49,008 nt of DNA from an uncultured Actinomyces sp. (lineage in GTDB: Bacteria > Actinomycetota > Actinomycetes > Actinomycetales > Actinomycetaceae). Below, piece after piece: positions 39,469 to 48,466 of the stretch. The notes beneath the pieces were generated by a model. The model did not search any database and was not told where the DNA came from. It saw nothing but the letters and a program-made list of their open reading frames with translations. The DNA lies in NCBI GenBank assembly GCA_938040725.1, contig CALHZX010000009.1:1-49008 (forward strand). Direction: 5' to 3'. Made by a program: the position numbers and the translations under genes. The number at the start of each line of letters is the position of its first letter. The first letter of the stretch is position 1.

Positions 39469-40158
39469 ATGTCCGACAGCCCCATTCCGTCTGGATCGGC
39501 GCGCCCTACGCGCGCCCTTGACATCATCTCCGTCGCCTTCGTGGCACTGCTGCTCATCTCCAATATCGCCGCGACCAAGGCGTTTATGCTGGGCACGTCC
39601 ACGCACTATCTCATTTTTGACGGAGGTGCGGTCCTCTTTCCGCTGACGTACATCATCGGCGATGTGCTCTCGGAAGTGTACGGATTTGCACGCGCGCGGC
39701 GCGTCATCATCATGGGTTTTGTCGCCTCGTTCCTCGCATCCCTGACCTTCTTTATCGTCCAGTACCTGCCCCCCGCGCCCGATTACGACAACCAGGAGGC
39801 GTTCGCCGCGGTTCTCGGCGTCGTGTGGCGCGCAGTCGTGGCATCTCTCGCCGGTTACCTGGCTGGCCAGCTCCTTAACTCCTACGTGCTTGTGTGGATC
39901 CGTCGTCGCTGGGGAACAAAGCACCTGTGGGCCCGACTCATCGGCTCGACGGTCGTCGGCGAGGCCGCGGATACCATTCTGTTCTGCACGATCCTGTTCT
40001 ACGGTGAGATGACGCTGGGTAACTTCATCAACTACACGGTCACCGGGTACTTCTACAAGGTCCTCCTGGAAGTCATTCTTCTTCCCGTCACCTATCCGGT
40101 GATCGCCGCCATCCGTCGTACCGAAGGGCTGAAGAAGGACGAGGTCTTTGATCGATGA
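39469..40158 (+). CDS. yhhQ: Queuosine precursor transporter (YhhQ/QPTR, DUF165)
   Basis: A 229-residue membrane protein with about six hydrophobic segments. Conserved features include LISNIAATKAF, the FPLTYIIGDVLSEVYGFARAR motif, SLAGYLAGQLLNSYVL, and GEAADTILF. YhhQ-family proteins import queuosine precursors (preQ0, preQ1 or queuine). Its stop overlaps the tgt ATG by 4 bp, which strongly supports the transport assignment. The ribosome-binding site is GCGAGGTTTTC. Confidence 0.93.
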   Translation: MSDSPIPSGSARPTRALDIISVAFVALLLISNIAATKAFMLGTSTHYLIFDGGAVLFPLTYIIGDVLSEVYGFARARRVIIMGFVASFLASLTFFIVQYLPPAPDYDNQEAFAAVLGVVWRAVVASLAGYLAGQLLNSYVLVWIRRRWGTKHLWARLIGSTVVGEAADTILFCTILFYGEMTLGNFINYTVTGYFYKVLLEVILLPVTYPVIAAIRRTEGLKKDEVFDR

Positions 40159-41480
40159 CCGATAACTGGCTCTCCTCCCCTGCTGCTGAGCAGCTCACGC
40201 CGTTCGAAGCCCCGGCCTCGTCGGGCGGTCACTGCCCTGACCGCGGATTTACGATCGGCACACGTCTGGACGCGCACGGCGGTTTGGGACGAACCGGCGT
40301 CGTTCATACCGCGCACGGCGATATTCGCACCCCCGCGTTCATCCCCGTCGGCACCAAGGCAAACGTCAAGGCACTGACCCCCGAAATGGTACGTGGTCTG
40401 GGTGCCCAGGCCGTGCTGGCTAATGCTTATCACCTCTATCTCCAGCCCGGATCCGACATCGTCGACGAGGCGGGCGGTTTCGGCCAGTTCATGAACTGGT
40501 CGGGCCCCACGTACACCGATTCTGGCGGTTTCCAGGTGTTGTCGCTGGGCGCCGGCTTCAAGAAGGTGTTGTCGCAGGAGTTCTCCGGTCGAGCCGACCC
40601 AACAGATCCCGCCGTGCAGATGCAGGCGATCAAAGCCTCGAACGCGGTTGTCGATAACGACGGTGTGATCTTCTCCAGCCATATCGATGGGTCGAAGCAC
40701 CGTTTCAACCCCGAGGTGTCGATGGGCATCCAGCACCAGCTCGGTAGCGACATCATGTTTGCGTTTGACGAGCTCACAAGCCTCCTTCACCCGCGCTCGT
40801 ACCAGGAGGAATCGCTCGAGCGCACGCACGCATGGGCTGCCCGCTGCCTTGCCGAGCACAAGCGCCTCACCGAGGAACGCTCCCAGAAGCCGTATCAGCA
40901 GCTCTGGGGCGTCATTCAGGGTGCTCAGTGGGAGGATCTGCGTCGTCACGCGGCTCGCACAATGGCCAACATGGAAGTCGATGGTCAGCGATTCGACGGA
41001 TTTGGCGTGGGCGGTGCGCTCGAGAAGGAAAACCTCGGCATGATCGTGTCGTGGGTGTGCGAGGAGCTCGGAGAGGATCGTCCTCGCCATCTCCTGGGGA
41101 TCTCCGAACCCGAGGATCTTTTTGCGGGTGTCGCAGCGGGTGCGGACACCTTCGATTGCGTGAATCCGTCGCGCGTCGCGCGCAACGCCGCGATCTACAC
41201 CCCCGATGGTCGATTCAACATCACGAATGCGCGTTTCAAGAGAGATTTTACGCCGCTCGTCGATGGCTGTGGATGTTACACCTGCACCCACTACACGCGG
41301 GCATATATCCATCACCTGTTCAAGGCGAAGGAAATCCTGTCGGCGACGCTTGCCACCATTCACAACGAGTGGTTCACGCTGCGCCTCGTGGACGCTATCC
41401 GCGCCTCGATTGAGGATGGTTGTTTCGATGAGTTCCGTTCCGAGATGCTCGGCCGCTACGAAGCTGGTCGACGCCGCTAA
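40155..41480 (+). CDS. tgt: Queuine/preQ1 tRNA-ribosyltransferase (tRNA-guanine transglycosylase)
   Basis: Exchanges guanine-34 in GUN-anticodon tRNAs for a queuine-type base. A 441-residue protein: HGDIRTPAFIPVGTKANVKALTP, YTDSGGFQVLSLG (Asp122, proton acceptor), GVIQGAQWEDLR, the zinc site CGCYTCTHYTRAYIHHLFKAKE, and a catalytic Asp in FDCVNPSRVARNA. It has an extra N-terminal stretch of about 40 residues relative to enterobacterial enzymes. Translationally coupled to yhhQ. No preQ0 or queuosine synthesis genes are in the window, consistent with salvage. Confidence 0.95.
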   Translation: MTDNWLSSPAAEQLTPFEAPASSGGHCPDRGFTIGTRLDAHGGLGRTGVVHTAHGDIRTPAFIPVGTKANVKALTPEMVRGLGAQAVLANAYHLYLQPGSDIVDEAGGFGQFMNWSGPTYTDSGGFQVLSLGAGFKKVLSQEFSGRADPTDPAVQMQAIKASNAVVDNDGVIFSSHIDGSKHRFNPEVSMGIQHQLGSDIMFAFDELTSLLHPRSYQEESLERTHAWAARCLAEHKRLTEERSQKPYQQLWGVIQGAQWEDLRRHAARTMANMEVDGQRFDGFGVGGALEKENLGMIVSWVCEELGEDRPRHLLGISEPEDLFAGVAAGADTFDCVNPSRVARNAAIYTPDGRFNITNARFKRDFTPLVDGCGCYTCTHYTRAYIHHLFKAKEILSATLATIHNEWFTLRLVDAIRASIEDGCFDEFRSEMLGRYEAGRRR

Positions 41481-41495
41481 CTCCTGGGAGTAGTC

Positions 41496-42392
41496 ATGAG
41501 CTTCAACGACAATATCCACTTGGATCCGTCCCGTGTCGCCACCTCGGGAGCGGGACGCAAGATTGCAGGGGCCGGCGGTGGATCGATTCTCGGTGTCCTG
41601 CTGATCCTCGGTTTTTCCTACTTCACGGGAATCGATCTCACGAGTCTCCTGTCATCGTCACCGCGGACCTCCTCCTCATCCTCCTCGTCGGTGGATGTGT
41701 CATCGTGTCAGACAGGAAAGGATGCAAACGAGCGCGTCGAGTGTCGAATGGTCGCGACCGCACAGTCTCTTGACGCCGTCTGGAAGACGCAGCTGGCCGA
41801 TCAGGGGACCGGCGTGACCTACGAGCTTCCTGACTTTCAGATCTTCACGGATTCGGTTTCGACCGCCTGTGGGAACGCGACGAGCGCCGTTGGTCCGTTC
41901 TATTGCCCCGGAGATTCGACCGTGTACCTGGACCTCGGTTTCTTTAACGACATGGTCTCGCAGTACGGCGCCTCCGATTCGGTCCTTGCTCAGGAGTACG
42001 TCGTTGCTCACGAGTGGGGCCACCACATCCAGAATCTCCAAGGTGTGTTCCGCGCTCACGACACTCGTGAGACGGGCGCTCAGGGGGCGGGCGTGCGCTC
42101 GGAGCTTCAGTCGGACTGCTATGCGGGCGTGTGGATGCACTGGGCGTCGAATACGCCCGATCCGTCGACGGGTACGCCCTATCTGAAGACGCCGACCACC
42201 GATCAGATTCGCGGCGCCCTTCAGACCGCGCAGGCGATCGGCGACGACCGCCTCCAAACCAAGTACCAGGGTTTATCCAATCCCGAGAGCTGGACGCACG
42301 GTAGCGCCGACCAGCGCGCGACGTGGCTGCAGCGCGGCCTCGACTCCGGCGACATCTCCACGTGCGATACATGGTCCGCGTCGCAGGTGTGA
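41496..42392 (+). CDS. YpfJ-family neutral zinc metallopeptidase
   Basis: A 298-residue membrane-anchored protein: one transmembrane helix (about 30-46), a Ser-rich linker (SSSPRTSSSSSSSVDVSS), and a zincin domain with HEWGH (172-176) plus the downstream SELQSDCYAGVWMHW supplying the third ligand, an Asp/Glu. The peptidase domain faces outside the cytoplasm. Substrate unknown. The ATG is preceded by GGGAG and lies 15 bp after tgt, so it may be the third gene of that transcript. Confidence 0.92.
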   Translation: MSFNDNIHLDPSRVATSGAGRKIAGAGGGSILGVLLILGFSYFTGIDLTSLLSSSPRTSSSSSSSVDVSSCQTGKDANERVECRMVATAQSLDAVWKTQLADQGTGVTYELPDFQIFTDSVSTACGNATSAVGPFYCPGDSTVYLDLGFFNDMVSQYGASDSVLAQEYVVAHEWGHHIQNLQGVFRAHDTRETGAQGAGVRSELQSDCYAGVWMHWASNTPDPSTGTPYLKTPTTDQIRGALQTAQAIGDDRLQTKYQGLSNPESWTHGSADQRATWLQRGLDSGDISTCDTWSASQV

Positions 42393-42409
42393 GGCATTCT
42401 GCGGGTCGG

Positions 42410-42415
42410 TACAAT
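42410..42415 (+). promoter_or_regulatory. -10 box upstream of the acyl-CoA ligase gene
   Basis: TACAAT, about 28 nt before the ATG at 42444, which has its own AGGAGGAAGTC ribosome-binding site. No clear -35 element. Confidence 0.5.
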
Positions 42416-42443
42416 TGAATTCGCCTATTCCCAGGAGGAAGTC

Positions 42444-44132
42444 ATGACACGCAGCATCGTCGAGCAAGCCCACGACATGTACGACGCGGTCCCTTACGAG
42501 GTTCCCGTACCGGACGAGTCACTGTACAGCCTCTTGGATAATGCGGCGCGCCTATATCCCGATCGAATTGCCCTCGATTACTTTGGTGCAACGACCACGT
42601 ATGCTCAGGTGCGCGAGCAGGTGCTCAAAGCCGCGCAAGTCTTGCACGAGGCCGGGGTTCGCTCCGGCGACACGGTGGCCATCGCGCTTCCCAACTGTCC
42701 GCAGGCATTCGTTGCTTTCTACGCGTGCATGCGTATCGGAGCTGTCGCTGCACAGCACAATCCGCTGGCCCCAGCCTCGGAGGTTGCGGGGCAGCTGGCA
42801 CGCCACGGCGGCACGGTTGCAATCGTGTGGGAAAAGTGTGTGGACGCTTACCCACTCGATGTTCTCGACACGGTGTTTACGGTCAATATTTCGTACGGCA
42901 TGCCGATGTCACAGCGTGTGCTTCTTCGACTGCCCGTCGCCCGCGCGCGGCAGACACGCAATCAGTTGCGTGGCTGCGTCCCCTCGCAGACGCGCTCCTG
43001 GGACCGCGCCACGGCCTCGTCCGCGCCGATTGATCCGAACCATCCGCTGCCCACAGGCGATGACCGCGCGGTCATCCTGCACACCTCGGGCACCAACGGT
43101 GTGCCGAAGTCCGCGCCGCTCACCCACCGCAATATCGGGGTCAACGTCAACCAGTGCATGTTCTGGGTGTGGAAGCTGCACGAGGGCGCCGAAACGTTCT
43201 TCTCGTTACTTCCCTACTTCCATGCCTTTGGTCTGACGTTCTTCCTGTGCGCCTCGGTGCGTAAGGCTGCCACCCAGGTGTTGCTACCGAAATTCAATGC
43301 GCAGATGGCACTCGACGCGCACAAGCGACGTCCCATCACGTTCTTTGTGGGCGTGCCGCCGATGTTCGAGCGCATCCTGCGTCAGGCTCACAAGACAAAT
43401 ACCGACATCACCTCCATCCGATACGCGGTAGCCGGAGCTATGCCTCTCTCAACCACGCTTGCAGATGACTGGGAGAAAACCACGGGTGGCATGATCGTCG
43501 AAGGCTATGGCCTTTCGGAAACCGCACCGGTCCTGACGGGCGCTCCCCTGTCGGACAAGCGCCGCCACGGTGTCCTTGGCGTACCGTTCCCGTCGACGCA
43601 GCTACGCCTTGTCTCACTCGAGGACGATACGGTCGACGTCGATGACGGGCAGCCCGGCGAGATCATCGTGCGCGGCCCGCAGGTGTTCGACGGATACCTG
43701 GACGCACCCGAGGAGAGTGCGCGCGTCTTCACCTCCGAGGGGTGGTTCAAGACCGGTGACATCGGGGTCAACAGCGACGGCTTCATCTCGATGGCTGACC
43801 GTAAAAAGGAACTGATTCTATCGGGAGGGTTCAACGTCTACCCCTCCCAGGTCGAGGCTGCGATCCGATCCCATCCGGCGGTGTCCGACGTCGCCGTTGT
43901 CGGGGTTCCCGTGAACGATGCAACCGAAGAGGTTGCCGCCGCGATCATCATGGAAGACGGCAGTGCACCACTGACTCTTGAAGAAGTGCGCGCCTGGGCG
44001 GAAAAGACCATCGCCCATTACGCTCTCCCCCGCCAGCTGGTCGTCATCGCCGAACTGCCGCGCAACCAGATGGGCAAGATCCTTCGTCGTAAGGTCGCGC
44101 AGCTCGTGCGCGAGACCCTCGGGCGTGAGTAG
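42444..44132 (+). CDS. AMP-forming acyl-CoA synthetase (long-chain-fatty-acid--CoA ligase type)
   Basis: A 562-residue adenylate-forming enzyme: P-loop LHTSGTNGVPKSAPLTHRN, LSLLPYFHAFGLTF-type region (FFSLLPYFHAFGL), VEGYGLSETAPVL, GWFKTGDIGVNSDGFISMADRKKELILSGGFNVYPSQVE, and the catalytic lysine near the end in RNQMGKILRRKVA. The motifs place it with FadD-type ligases; chain length is not predictable. Monocistronic with its own promoter and a hairpin terminator downstream. Confidence 0.93.
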   Translation: MTRSIVEQAHDMYDAVPYEVPVPDESLYSLLDNAARLYPDRIALDYFGATTTYAQVREQVLKAAQVLHEAGVRSGDTVAIALPNCPQAFVAFYACMRIGAVAAQHNPLAPASEVAGQLARHGGTVAIVWEKCVDAYPLDVLDTVFTVNISYGMPMSQRVLLRLPVARARQTRNQLRGCVPSQTRSWDRATASSAPIDPNHPLPTGDDRAVILHTSGTNGVPKSAPLTHRNIGVNVNQCMFWVWKLHEGAETFFSLLPYFHAFGLTFFLCASVRKAATQVLLPKFNAQMALDAHKRRPITFFVGVPPMFERILRQAHKTNTDITSIRYAVAGAMPLSTTLADDWEKTTGGMIVEGYGLSETAPVLTGAPLSDKRRHGVLGVPFPSTQLRLVSLEDDTVDVDDGQPGEIIVRGPQVFDGYLDAPEESARVFTSEGWFKTGDIGVNSDGFISMADRKKELILSGGFNVYPSQVEAAIRSHPAVSDVAVVGVPVNDATEEVAAAIIMEDGSAPLTLEEVRAWAEKTIAHYALPRQLVVIAELPRNQMGKILRRKVAQLVRETLGRE

Positions 44133-44222
44133 CCTACGGCAGCACCGACAGCTACTCTATCCGGCTCGACCTCGACCTGGAGGTAGACGCAACTCCTTCG
44201 TTTCTCCCGCCACAACGGCGAC

Positions 44223-44250
44223 TCCCCCGGGAGCCTGTGCTCCCGGGGGA
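44223..44250. terminator. Bidirectional hairpin terminator between the acyl-CoA ligase and the SUF operon
   Basis: Perfect 12-bp stem TCCCCCGGGAGC / GCTCCCGGGGGA with loop CTGT, between convergent transcription units. Nothing else is visible in the 135-bp gap. Confidence 0.82.
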
Positions 44251-44267
44251 TTCGCCTGACGTAGCGC

Positions 44268-44702
44268 TCAGACGTTGAAGCCGATCGCTCGCAGCTGCTC
44301 ACGGCCGTCGGGCGTGATGCGATCCGGGCCCCACGGCGGCATCCAGACCCAGTTGATCTGAACGTCGTCGGTCACTGCTGACAGGATCGTCTGTGCCTGG
44401 CGCTCGATCACGTCGGTCAGCGGGCAGGCAGCCGACGTCAGCGTCATGTCGAGGCGGACCTGGTTTTCAGAGCCGATCACGACGCCGTATACCAGGCCAA
44501 GATCGACAATGTTAATGCCCAGCTCGGGATCGATGACGTCCTTGAGGGCCTCGAGCACATTTTCGGCTGCCAGCGTGCCCTGCTCGATGACGTCAGTGCC
44601 GTCGATCTGGCGGGTGGGCACCTCGGCGCTAGAAGCTTGCGCCTGAGCGGGCGCGCCGAAGCGCTGCTCAACCGGCTCAGACTGAGCCATCGGGTTACTC
44701 AT
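44268..44702 (-). CDS. SufT-like MIP18/DUF59 Fe-S assembly protein
   Basis: A 144-residue protein. An Ala/Gln/Pro-rich N-terminal 45 residues precede a DUF59 domain: VLEALKDVIDPELGINIVDLGLVYGV, LDMTLTSAACPLTDVIERQA, and VWMPPWGPDRITPDGREQL. The conserved cysteine in SAACPL is present. Family members help mature Fe-S proteins, and the position as the last gene of the SUF operon supports that. ATG at 44702 with AAGGAACAGGA, 10 bp after the sufU stop. Confidence 0.9.
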   Translation of the reverse strand: MSNPMAQSEPVEQRFGAPAQAQASSAEVPTRQIDGTDVIEQGTLAAENVLEALKDVIDPELGINIVDLGLVYGVVIGSENQVRLDMTLTSAACPLTDVIERQAQTILSAVTDDVQINWVWMPPWGPDRITPDGREQLRAIGFNV

Positions 44703-44712
44703 TCCTGTTCCT

Positions 44713-45189
44713 TTACTGATCGGCGGGCTCGCCCGCGGTGGAAATATCGATGCCGGACTTGGCCATTGCATCGCGGAGCGCATACCACCCCAGGAGGGCA
44801 CACTTGACGCGATTAGCGAATTGGGAGGTGGATTCCAGAGCGGCTGCGTCACCGAGGTCGTCGAGAATCTCATCGTCGACGCCGAGATTACGCGAATGCA
44901 TCATGACTTCCATGTCTCGGTAGAGACGACCAATTTCCTCGGCGGACTTTCCCTGGGTCAGGTCGGTCATCATGGACAGCGATGCACGCGAGATCGAGCA
45001 GCCGTCGCCTTCCCACTGGAGGGAGGCGAGATGATCACCATCGAGCGACACGCCCAGCGTGACTTCGTCACCGCAGGTGGGATTGACCTGGTGGGACGAT
45101 GCGTCCATACCCGTCGGATCACCTGCGCCGTGCTTTTCACGAGCGTGATCCAGGATGACCTGCTGATACAACTGTTCAAGACTGCCCAT
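44713..45189 (-). CDS. sufU: Fe-S cluster assembly sulfurtransferase SufU
   Basis: A 158-residue zinc protein that accepts sulfur from SufS. Zinc ligands are visible: Cys39 and Asp41 (NPTCGDEV), Cys64 (GDGCSIS), Cys130 (RVKCALLGW). The gap between the Asp and the second Cys matches SufU rather than IscU scaffolds. It follows sufS by 34 bp with a GAAAGGAAACC ribosome-binding site. Confidence 0.95.
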   Translation of the reverse strand: MGSLEQLYQQVILDHAREKHGAGDPTGMDASSHQVNPTCGDEVTLGVSLDGDHLASLQWEGDGCSISRASLSMMTDLTQGKSAEEIGRLYRDMEVMMHSRNLGVDDEILDDLGDAAALESTSQFANRVKCALLGWYALRDAMAKSGIDISTAGEPADQ

Positions 45190-45223
45190 GGTTTCCTTTC
45201 ATACCCAACGATCACGTGCAATT

Positions 45224-46501
45224 CTACTGACCGAAAAAGCTGCGCACCTTCGACAGTCCATCAACGAGGCGTTCAATTTCCTCGGTGGTGGTCGTCGGGG
45301 CAACTGACGCACGTGCGGAGGAACGCACCTGGAAGAACGTATGCAGTGGGATTGCACAGTGGTGCCCGACTCGGACGGCGACATCCACCGAGTCCATGAA
45401 CTGCCCCACGTCGTGGGGGTGCACGCCGTCCACGGCGAAGGCAACGACACCGATGCGATCAACGTCCGAGTCGGGGCCGAGAACCCTGATGCCATCGATC
45501 GACGAGATGCCGTCGAGCATCATGGACGTGAGCGCGTGTTCGTGTGCTTCCACGCGATCCATGCCGAGCGCCGACATATAGCGCAGCGCCTGCGACCAGG
45601 CTGCGACCTGAGCGACGGGCTGCGAGCCTGCTTCAAAACGCTCGGGCGGTGCCATGAAGGTAGATTCCTCCATGGTGACCCATTCGATCATGGAGCCGCC
45701 GGTGAGGACAGGCGGCATCGCCGCGAGGAGCGACCGACGTCCCCACAGTGCACCGGCACCCGTGGGGCCAAGCATCTTGTGCGAGGAGAACACCGCGAAG
45801 TCAACATCGAGCTCTGAGAGGTTCAGCGCCATGTGTGCGCTGGACTGGCACGTATCGAGGAGGACGAGTGCGCCGACCGCGCGGGACGCAGCACTCACGG
45901 CCGCGACGGGAGAAACGGCGCCGGTGACGTTAGAAACGTGGGTGAATGCGACGAGACGAGTGTTCGGCGTGATGACGGAGAGCGTCTCCAGGTCAATGCG
46001 ACCGTCCGGCGTCAGGTCGAGCCAGGCCAGCTCGGCTCCCGTACGCGCACACAGCTGCTGCCACGGGACGATGTTCGCGTGGTGCTCGGCGCGCGTGCAG
46101 ACGATACGATCGCCGGGTCCCACGCGCAGCAACGCAGACTCCGCACCGCCCATGCCCTGCGAGGCGTGACCGATCGACAAGGCAACCAGGTTAATCGCCT
46201 CGGTCGCATTCTTCGTCCAGACGATTTCGTCTGCCGAGACACCGACAAACGAGGCCAGAGCACCGCGCGCACTCTCGAATACGTCGGTCGCCTCGTCGCC
46301 AAGCAGGTGCGTGCCCCGGTGGACCGCGCCATTACTGCGGCGATAGAAGTCGGCCTCGGCGTCGATGACGCATGCGGGCTTCTGGGATGTCGCGGAGGCA
46401 TCCAGGTAAGCAATGGGCGCGCCGCCGCGCCCAACGCGACTCAGAATCGGAAAGTCGATGCGAATCGCGTCGAGCTCGGCGGCGGTAAAGTCTCGCGACA
46501 C
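45224..46501 (-). CDS. sufS: Cysteine desulfurase SufS
   Basis: A 425-residue PLP enzyme that removes sulfur from cysteine. NATEAINLVA, AEHHANIVPWQ, the PLP lysine in SSHKMLGPTGAGALWG (Lys242), and the active-site cysteine in RVGHHCAIPLH (Cys382) are all present. The substrate strand reads LLDTCQSSAHM, where most SufS have an Asp-Gly/Ala-Gln motif. The start is GTG at 46501, 5 bp after the sufC stop; no upstream ATG exists. Confidence 0.95.
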   Translation of the reverse strand: MSRDFTAAELDAIRIDFPILSRVGRGGAPIAYLDASATSQKPACVIDAEADFYRRSNGAVHRGTHLLGDEATDVFESARGALASFVGVSADEIVWTKNATEAINLVALSIGHASQGMGGAESALLRVGPGDRIVCTRAEHHANIVPWQQLCARTGAELAWLDLTPDGRIDLETLSVITPNTRLVAFTHVSNVTGAVSPVAAVSAASRAVGALVLLDTCQSSAHMALNLSELDVDFAVFSSHKMLGPTGAGALWGRRSLLAAMPPVLTGGSMIEWVTMEESTFMAPPERFEAGSQPVAQVAAWSQALRYMSALGMDRVEAHEHALTSMMLDGISSIDGIRVLGPDSDVDRIGVVAFAVDGVHPHDVGQFMDSVDVAVRVGHHCAIPLHTFFQVRSSARASVAPTTTTEEIERLVDGLSKVRSFFGQ

Positions 46502-46506
46502 GGCGA

Positions 46507-47259
46507 TCAGAGACCCAGGTACTTGTCGTAGCCGTTCTCTTCGAGCTCGTCAGCCAGCTCGGGACCACCCTGAGCGGCGACGTGGCCGTCGACGAAAACG
46601 TGAACGTGGCTAGGCTTGATATAGCGCAGGATGCGGGTGTAGTGCGTGATGAGCATGACGCCGCAGCCGGTCTCACCGTGGACGCGGTTGACGCCCTCGG
46701 ACACGATGCGCAGTGCGTCGACATCGAGGCCGGAGTCGGTCTCGTCGAGGACAGCGAACGAGGGCTTCAGGAGCTCCATCTGGAGGATCTCGAGGCGCTT
46801 CTTCTCGCCGCCGGAGAAGCCGACGTTGACATCACGCTCGGCGAAGTCGGGGTCCATGCGCAGGTTCTCCATGGAGGTCTTCATGTCCTTGACCCACGAG
46901 CGCAGGGCGGGCGCCTGGCCGTCGATCGCGGTCTTCGCGGTGCGCAGGAAGTTCGAGACGGACACACCAGCCACCTCGACGGGGTACTGCATGGCAAGAA
47001 ACAGGCCCGCCTTGGCGCGCTCATCGACGCTCATCTCTGTGATGAGCTGATCGTCGAGCCAAGCCTCACCCGAGGTGATCTCGTAGTCGGGGTGACCGGC
47101 CAGCGCGTAGGCCATGGTGGATTTACCGGAGCCGTTGGGGCCCATGATGGCGTGGATTTCACCGGAGTTGATCGTCAGGTTGACACCCTTGAGGATCTCC
47201 TTGGGGCCTTCGGCGGTCTCGACGGAGACGTGCAGATCCTTAATACGCAGAGTCGACAT
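46507..47259 (-). CDS. sufC: Fe-S cluster assembly ATPase SufC
   Basis: The 250-residue ABC ATPase of the SufBCD scaffold: Walker A MGPNGSGKSTMAYALAG, the FLAMQYPVEVAGVSVSNFLR segment characteristic of SufC, signature GFSGGEKKRLEILQM, Walker B FAVLDETDSGLDVDAL, and the histidine in MLITHYTRIL. The ribosome-binding site is AAGGAATACAT, 16 bp after sufD. Confidence 0.97.
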   Translation of the reverse strand: MSTLRIKDLHVSVETAEGPKEILKGVNLTINSGEIHAIMGPNGSGKSTMAYALAGHPDYEITSGEAWLDDQLITEMSVDERAKAGLFLAMQYPVEVAGVSVSNFLRTAKTAIDGQAPALRSWVKDMKTSMENLRMDPDFAERDVNVGFSGGEKKRLEILQMELLKPSFAVLDETDSGLDVDALRIVSEGVNRVHGETGCGVMLITHYTRILRYIKPSHVHVFVDGHVAAQGGPELADELEENGYDKYLGL

Positions 47260-47275
47260 ATGTATTCCTTACAGC

Positions 47276-48466
47276 TCAGTTGTTACGGGACTTGGCCAGC
47301 TCGGCCTCGACGGTTGCCATGAGGTGGTCGACCACCTCGGGGACGCCGATCTGGTTGATCAGTTCGGCGAAGAAGCCGCGCACGACCAGGCGGCGTGCCT
47401 CGTGCTCAGGAACACCACGGCTCATCAGGTAGAACAGCTGCTCGTCGTCGAAACGACCGGTCGCAGAGGCGTGTCCGGCTCCTTCGATCTCGCCATTTTC
47501 GATTTCGAGGTTGGGCACGGAATCGGCCTTGGCGCCCTCGGTGAGCACCAGGTTGCGGTTCAACTCGTACGTGTCCGTACCGTCTGCAGCCTCGCGGATC
47601 AGGCAGTCACCGATCCACACCGAGTGTGCGTCCTTACCCTGCAGGGCGCCCTTGTAGGTGACACGCGAGAAGCACTTCGGCTGCGAGTGGTCGACGAAGA
47701 CACGGTGCTCAAGGTGCTGGCCGCCGTCCACGAAGTAGATGCCCAGCATGGTGAGCTCGGCGCCCGGACCCCGGAAGTCGGTGTCCGCGCACAGGCGCAC
47801 GAGATCGCCGCCGAAGGTGACGACGATGTGGGTGAGCTTGGAGTCGCGTCCCAATGCCAGGCGCTGGTTCGAGGCGTGCAGGACGGTGTCATCCCATTCC
47901 TGCAGCGACACCACGGTCAGGTTCGCACTGTCACCCGTTTCGACCTCAACGGTCTGGTTGAGCGCAGCCTGCGCGGAACCGGTGTGCGACAGAATGACCG
48001 TGGCTTTGGAGAAAGCACCGGCGCGAATCACGAGGTGCTGTGCACGGGTACCTTCGACGTCTGCGACGTTGATGCGCACGGGTGCGTCGAGCTCGGCCTC
48101 GGCCGGGATCTCAACGACGGTCGCACGCTCAAAACCGTTCCACGCGACAACCGCGGTACGGTCGCCGGGTGCGAGCACCGTTCCAAGGCGCTTGTCATCG
48201 CGCGACACCGACTCGACGAGAACGGAATCAGGAGCGTCAACCGCAACGGGTGCATCGCCTGCGTCGTAGTTCGCCGGCTCAAAGAGGCGCTCGATGCGGC
48301 GCATCGGGGTGAAACGCCAGTCTTCCTCGCGTCCGTGAGGGGTGGGAATGTCGTTCAGGTTGAACGAGGTGGGACGATCCGCGCGCGACGGGTGTGCCCT
48401 CTCTGCGTCAGCTCCGTGCGAGTGGGCCTTATTCATGGTCTCGACAATAGTGTTGGGGGTCGTCAT
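47276..48466 (-). CDS. sufD: Fe-S cluster assembly protein SufD
   Basis: A 396-residue beta-helix scaffold partner of SufB. Conserved stretches: GREEDWRFTPMRRIERLF, LTMLGIYFVDGGQHLEHRVFVDHSQPKCFSRVTYKGAL, and the C-terminal FYLMSRGVPEHEARRLVVRGFFAELINQI. The ATG overlaps the sufB stop by one base (TGATG), indicating coupled translation; an ATG at 48436 is a less likely alternative. Confidence 0.96.
   Translation of the reverse strand: MTTPNTIVETMNKAHSHGADAERAHPSRADRPTSFNLNDIPTPHGREEDWRFTPMRRIERLFEPANYDAGDAPVAVDAPDSVLVESVSRDDKRLGTVLAPGDRTAVVAWNGFERATVVEIPAEAELDAPVRINVADVEGTRAQHLVIRAGAFSKATVILSHTGSAQAALNQTVEVETGDSANLTVVSLQEWDDTVLHASNQRLALGRDSKLTHIVVTFGGDLVRLCADTDFRGPGAELTMLGIYFVDGGQHLEHRVFVDHSQPKCFSRVTYKGALQGKDAHSVWIGDCLIREAADGTDTYELNRNLVLTEGAKADSVPNLEIENGEIEGAGHASATGRFDDEQLFYLMSRGVPEHEARRLVVRGFFAELINQIGVPEVVDHLMATVEAELAKSRNN

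Noticed and set aside
40092..41519. 475-codon minus-strand open frame opposite tgt
   Set aside because: Shadow of tgt; no domain, no ribosome-binding site, and it overlaps three real gene ends.
44133..44267. Small gene or RNA in the gap after the acyl-CoA ligase
   Set aside because: Only the terminator hairpin is visible; no start codon with a ribosome-binding site and no recognisable RNA fold.
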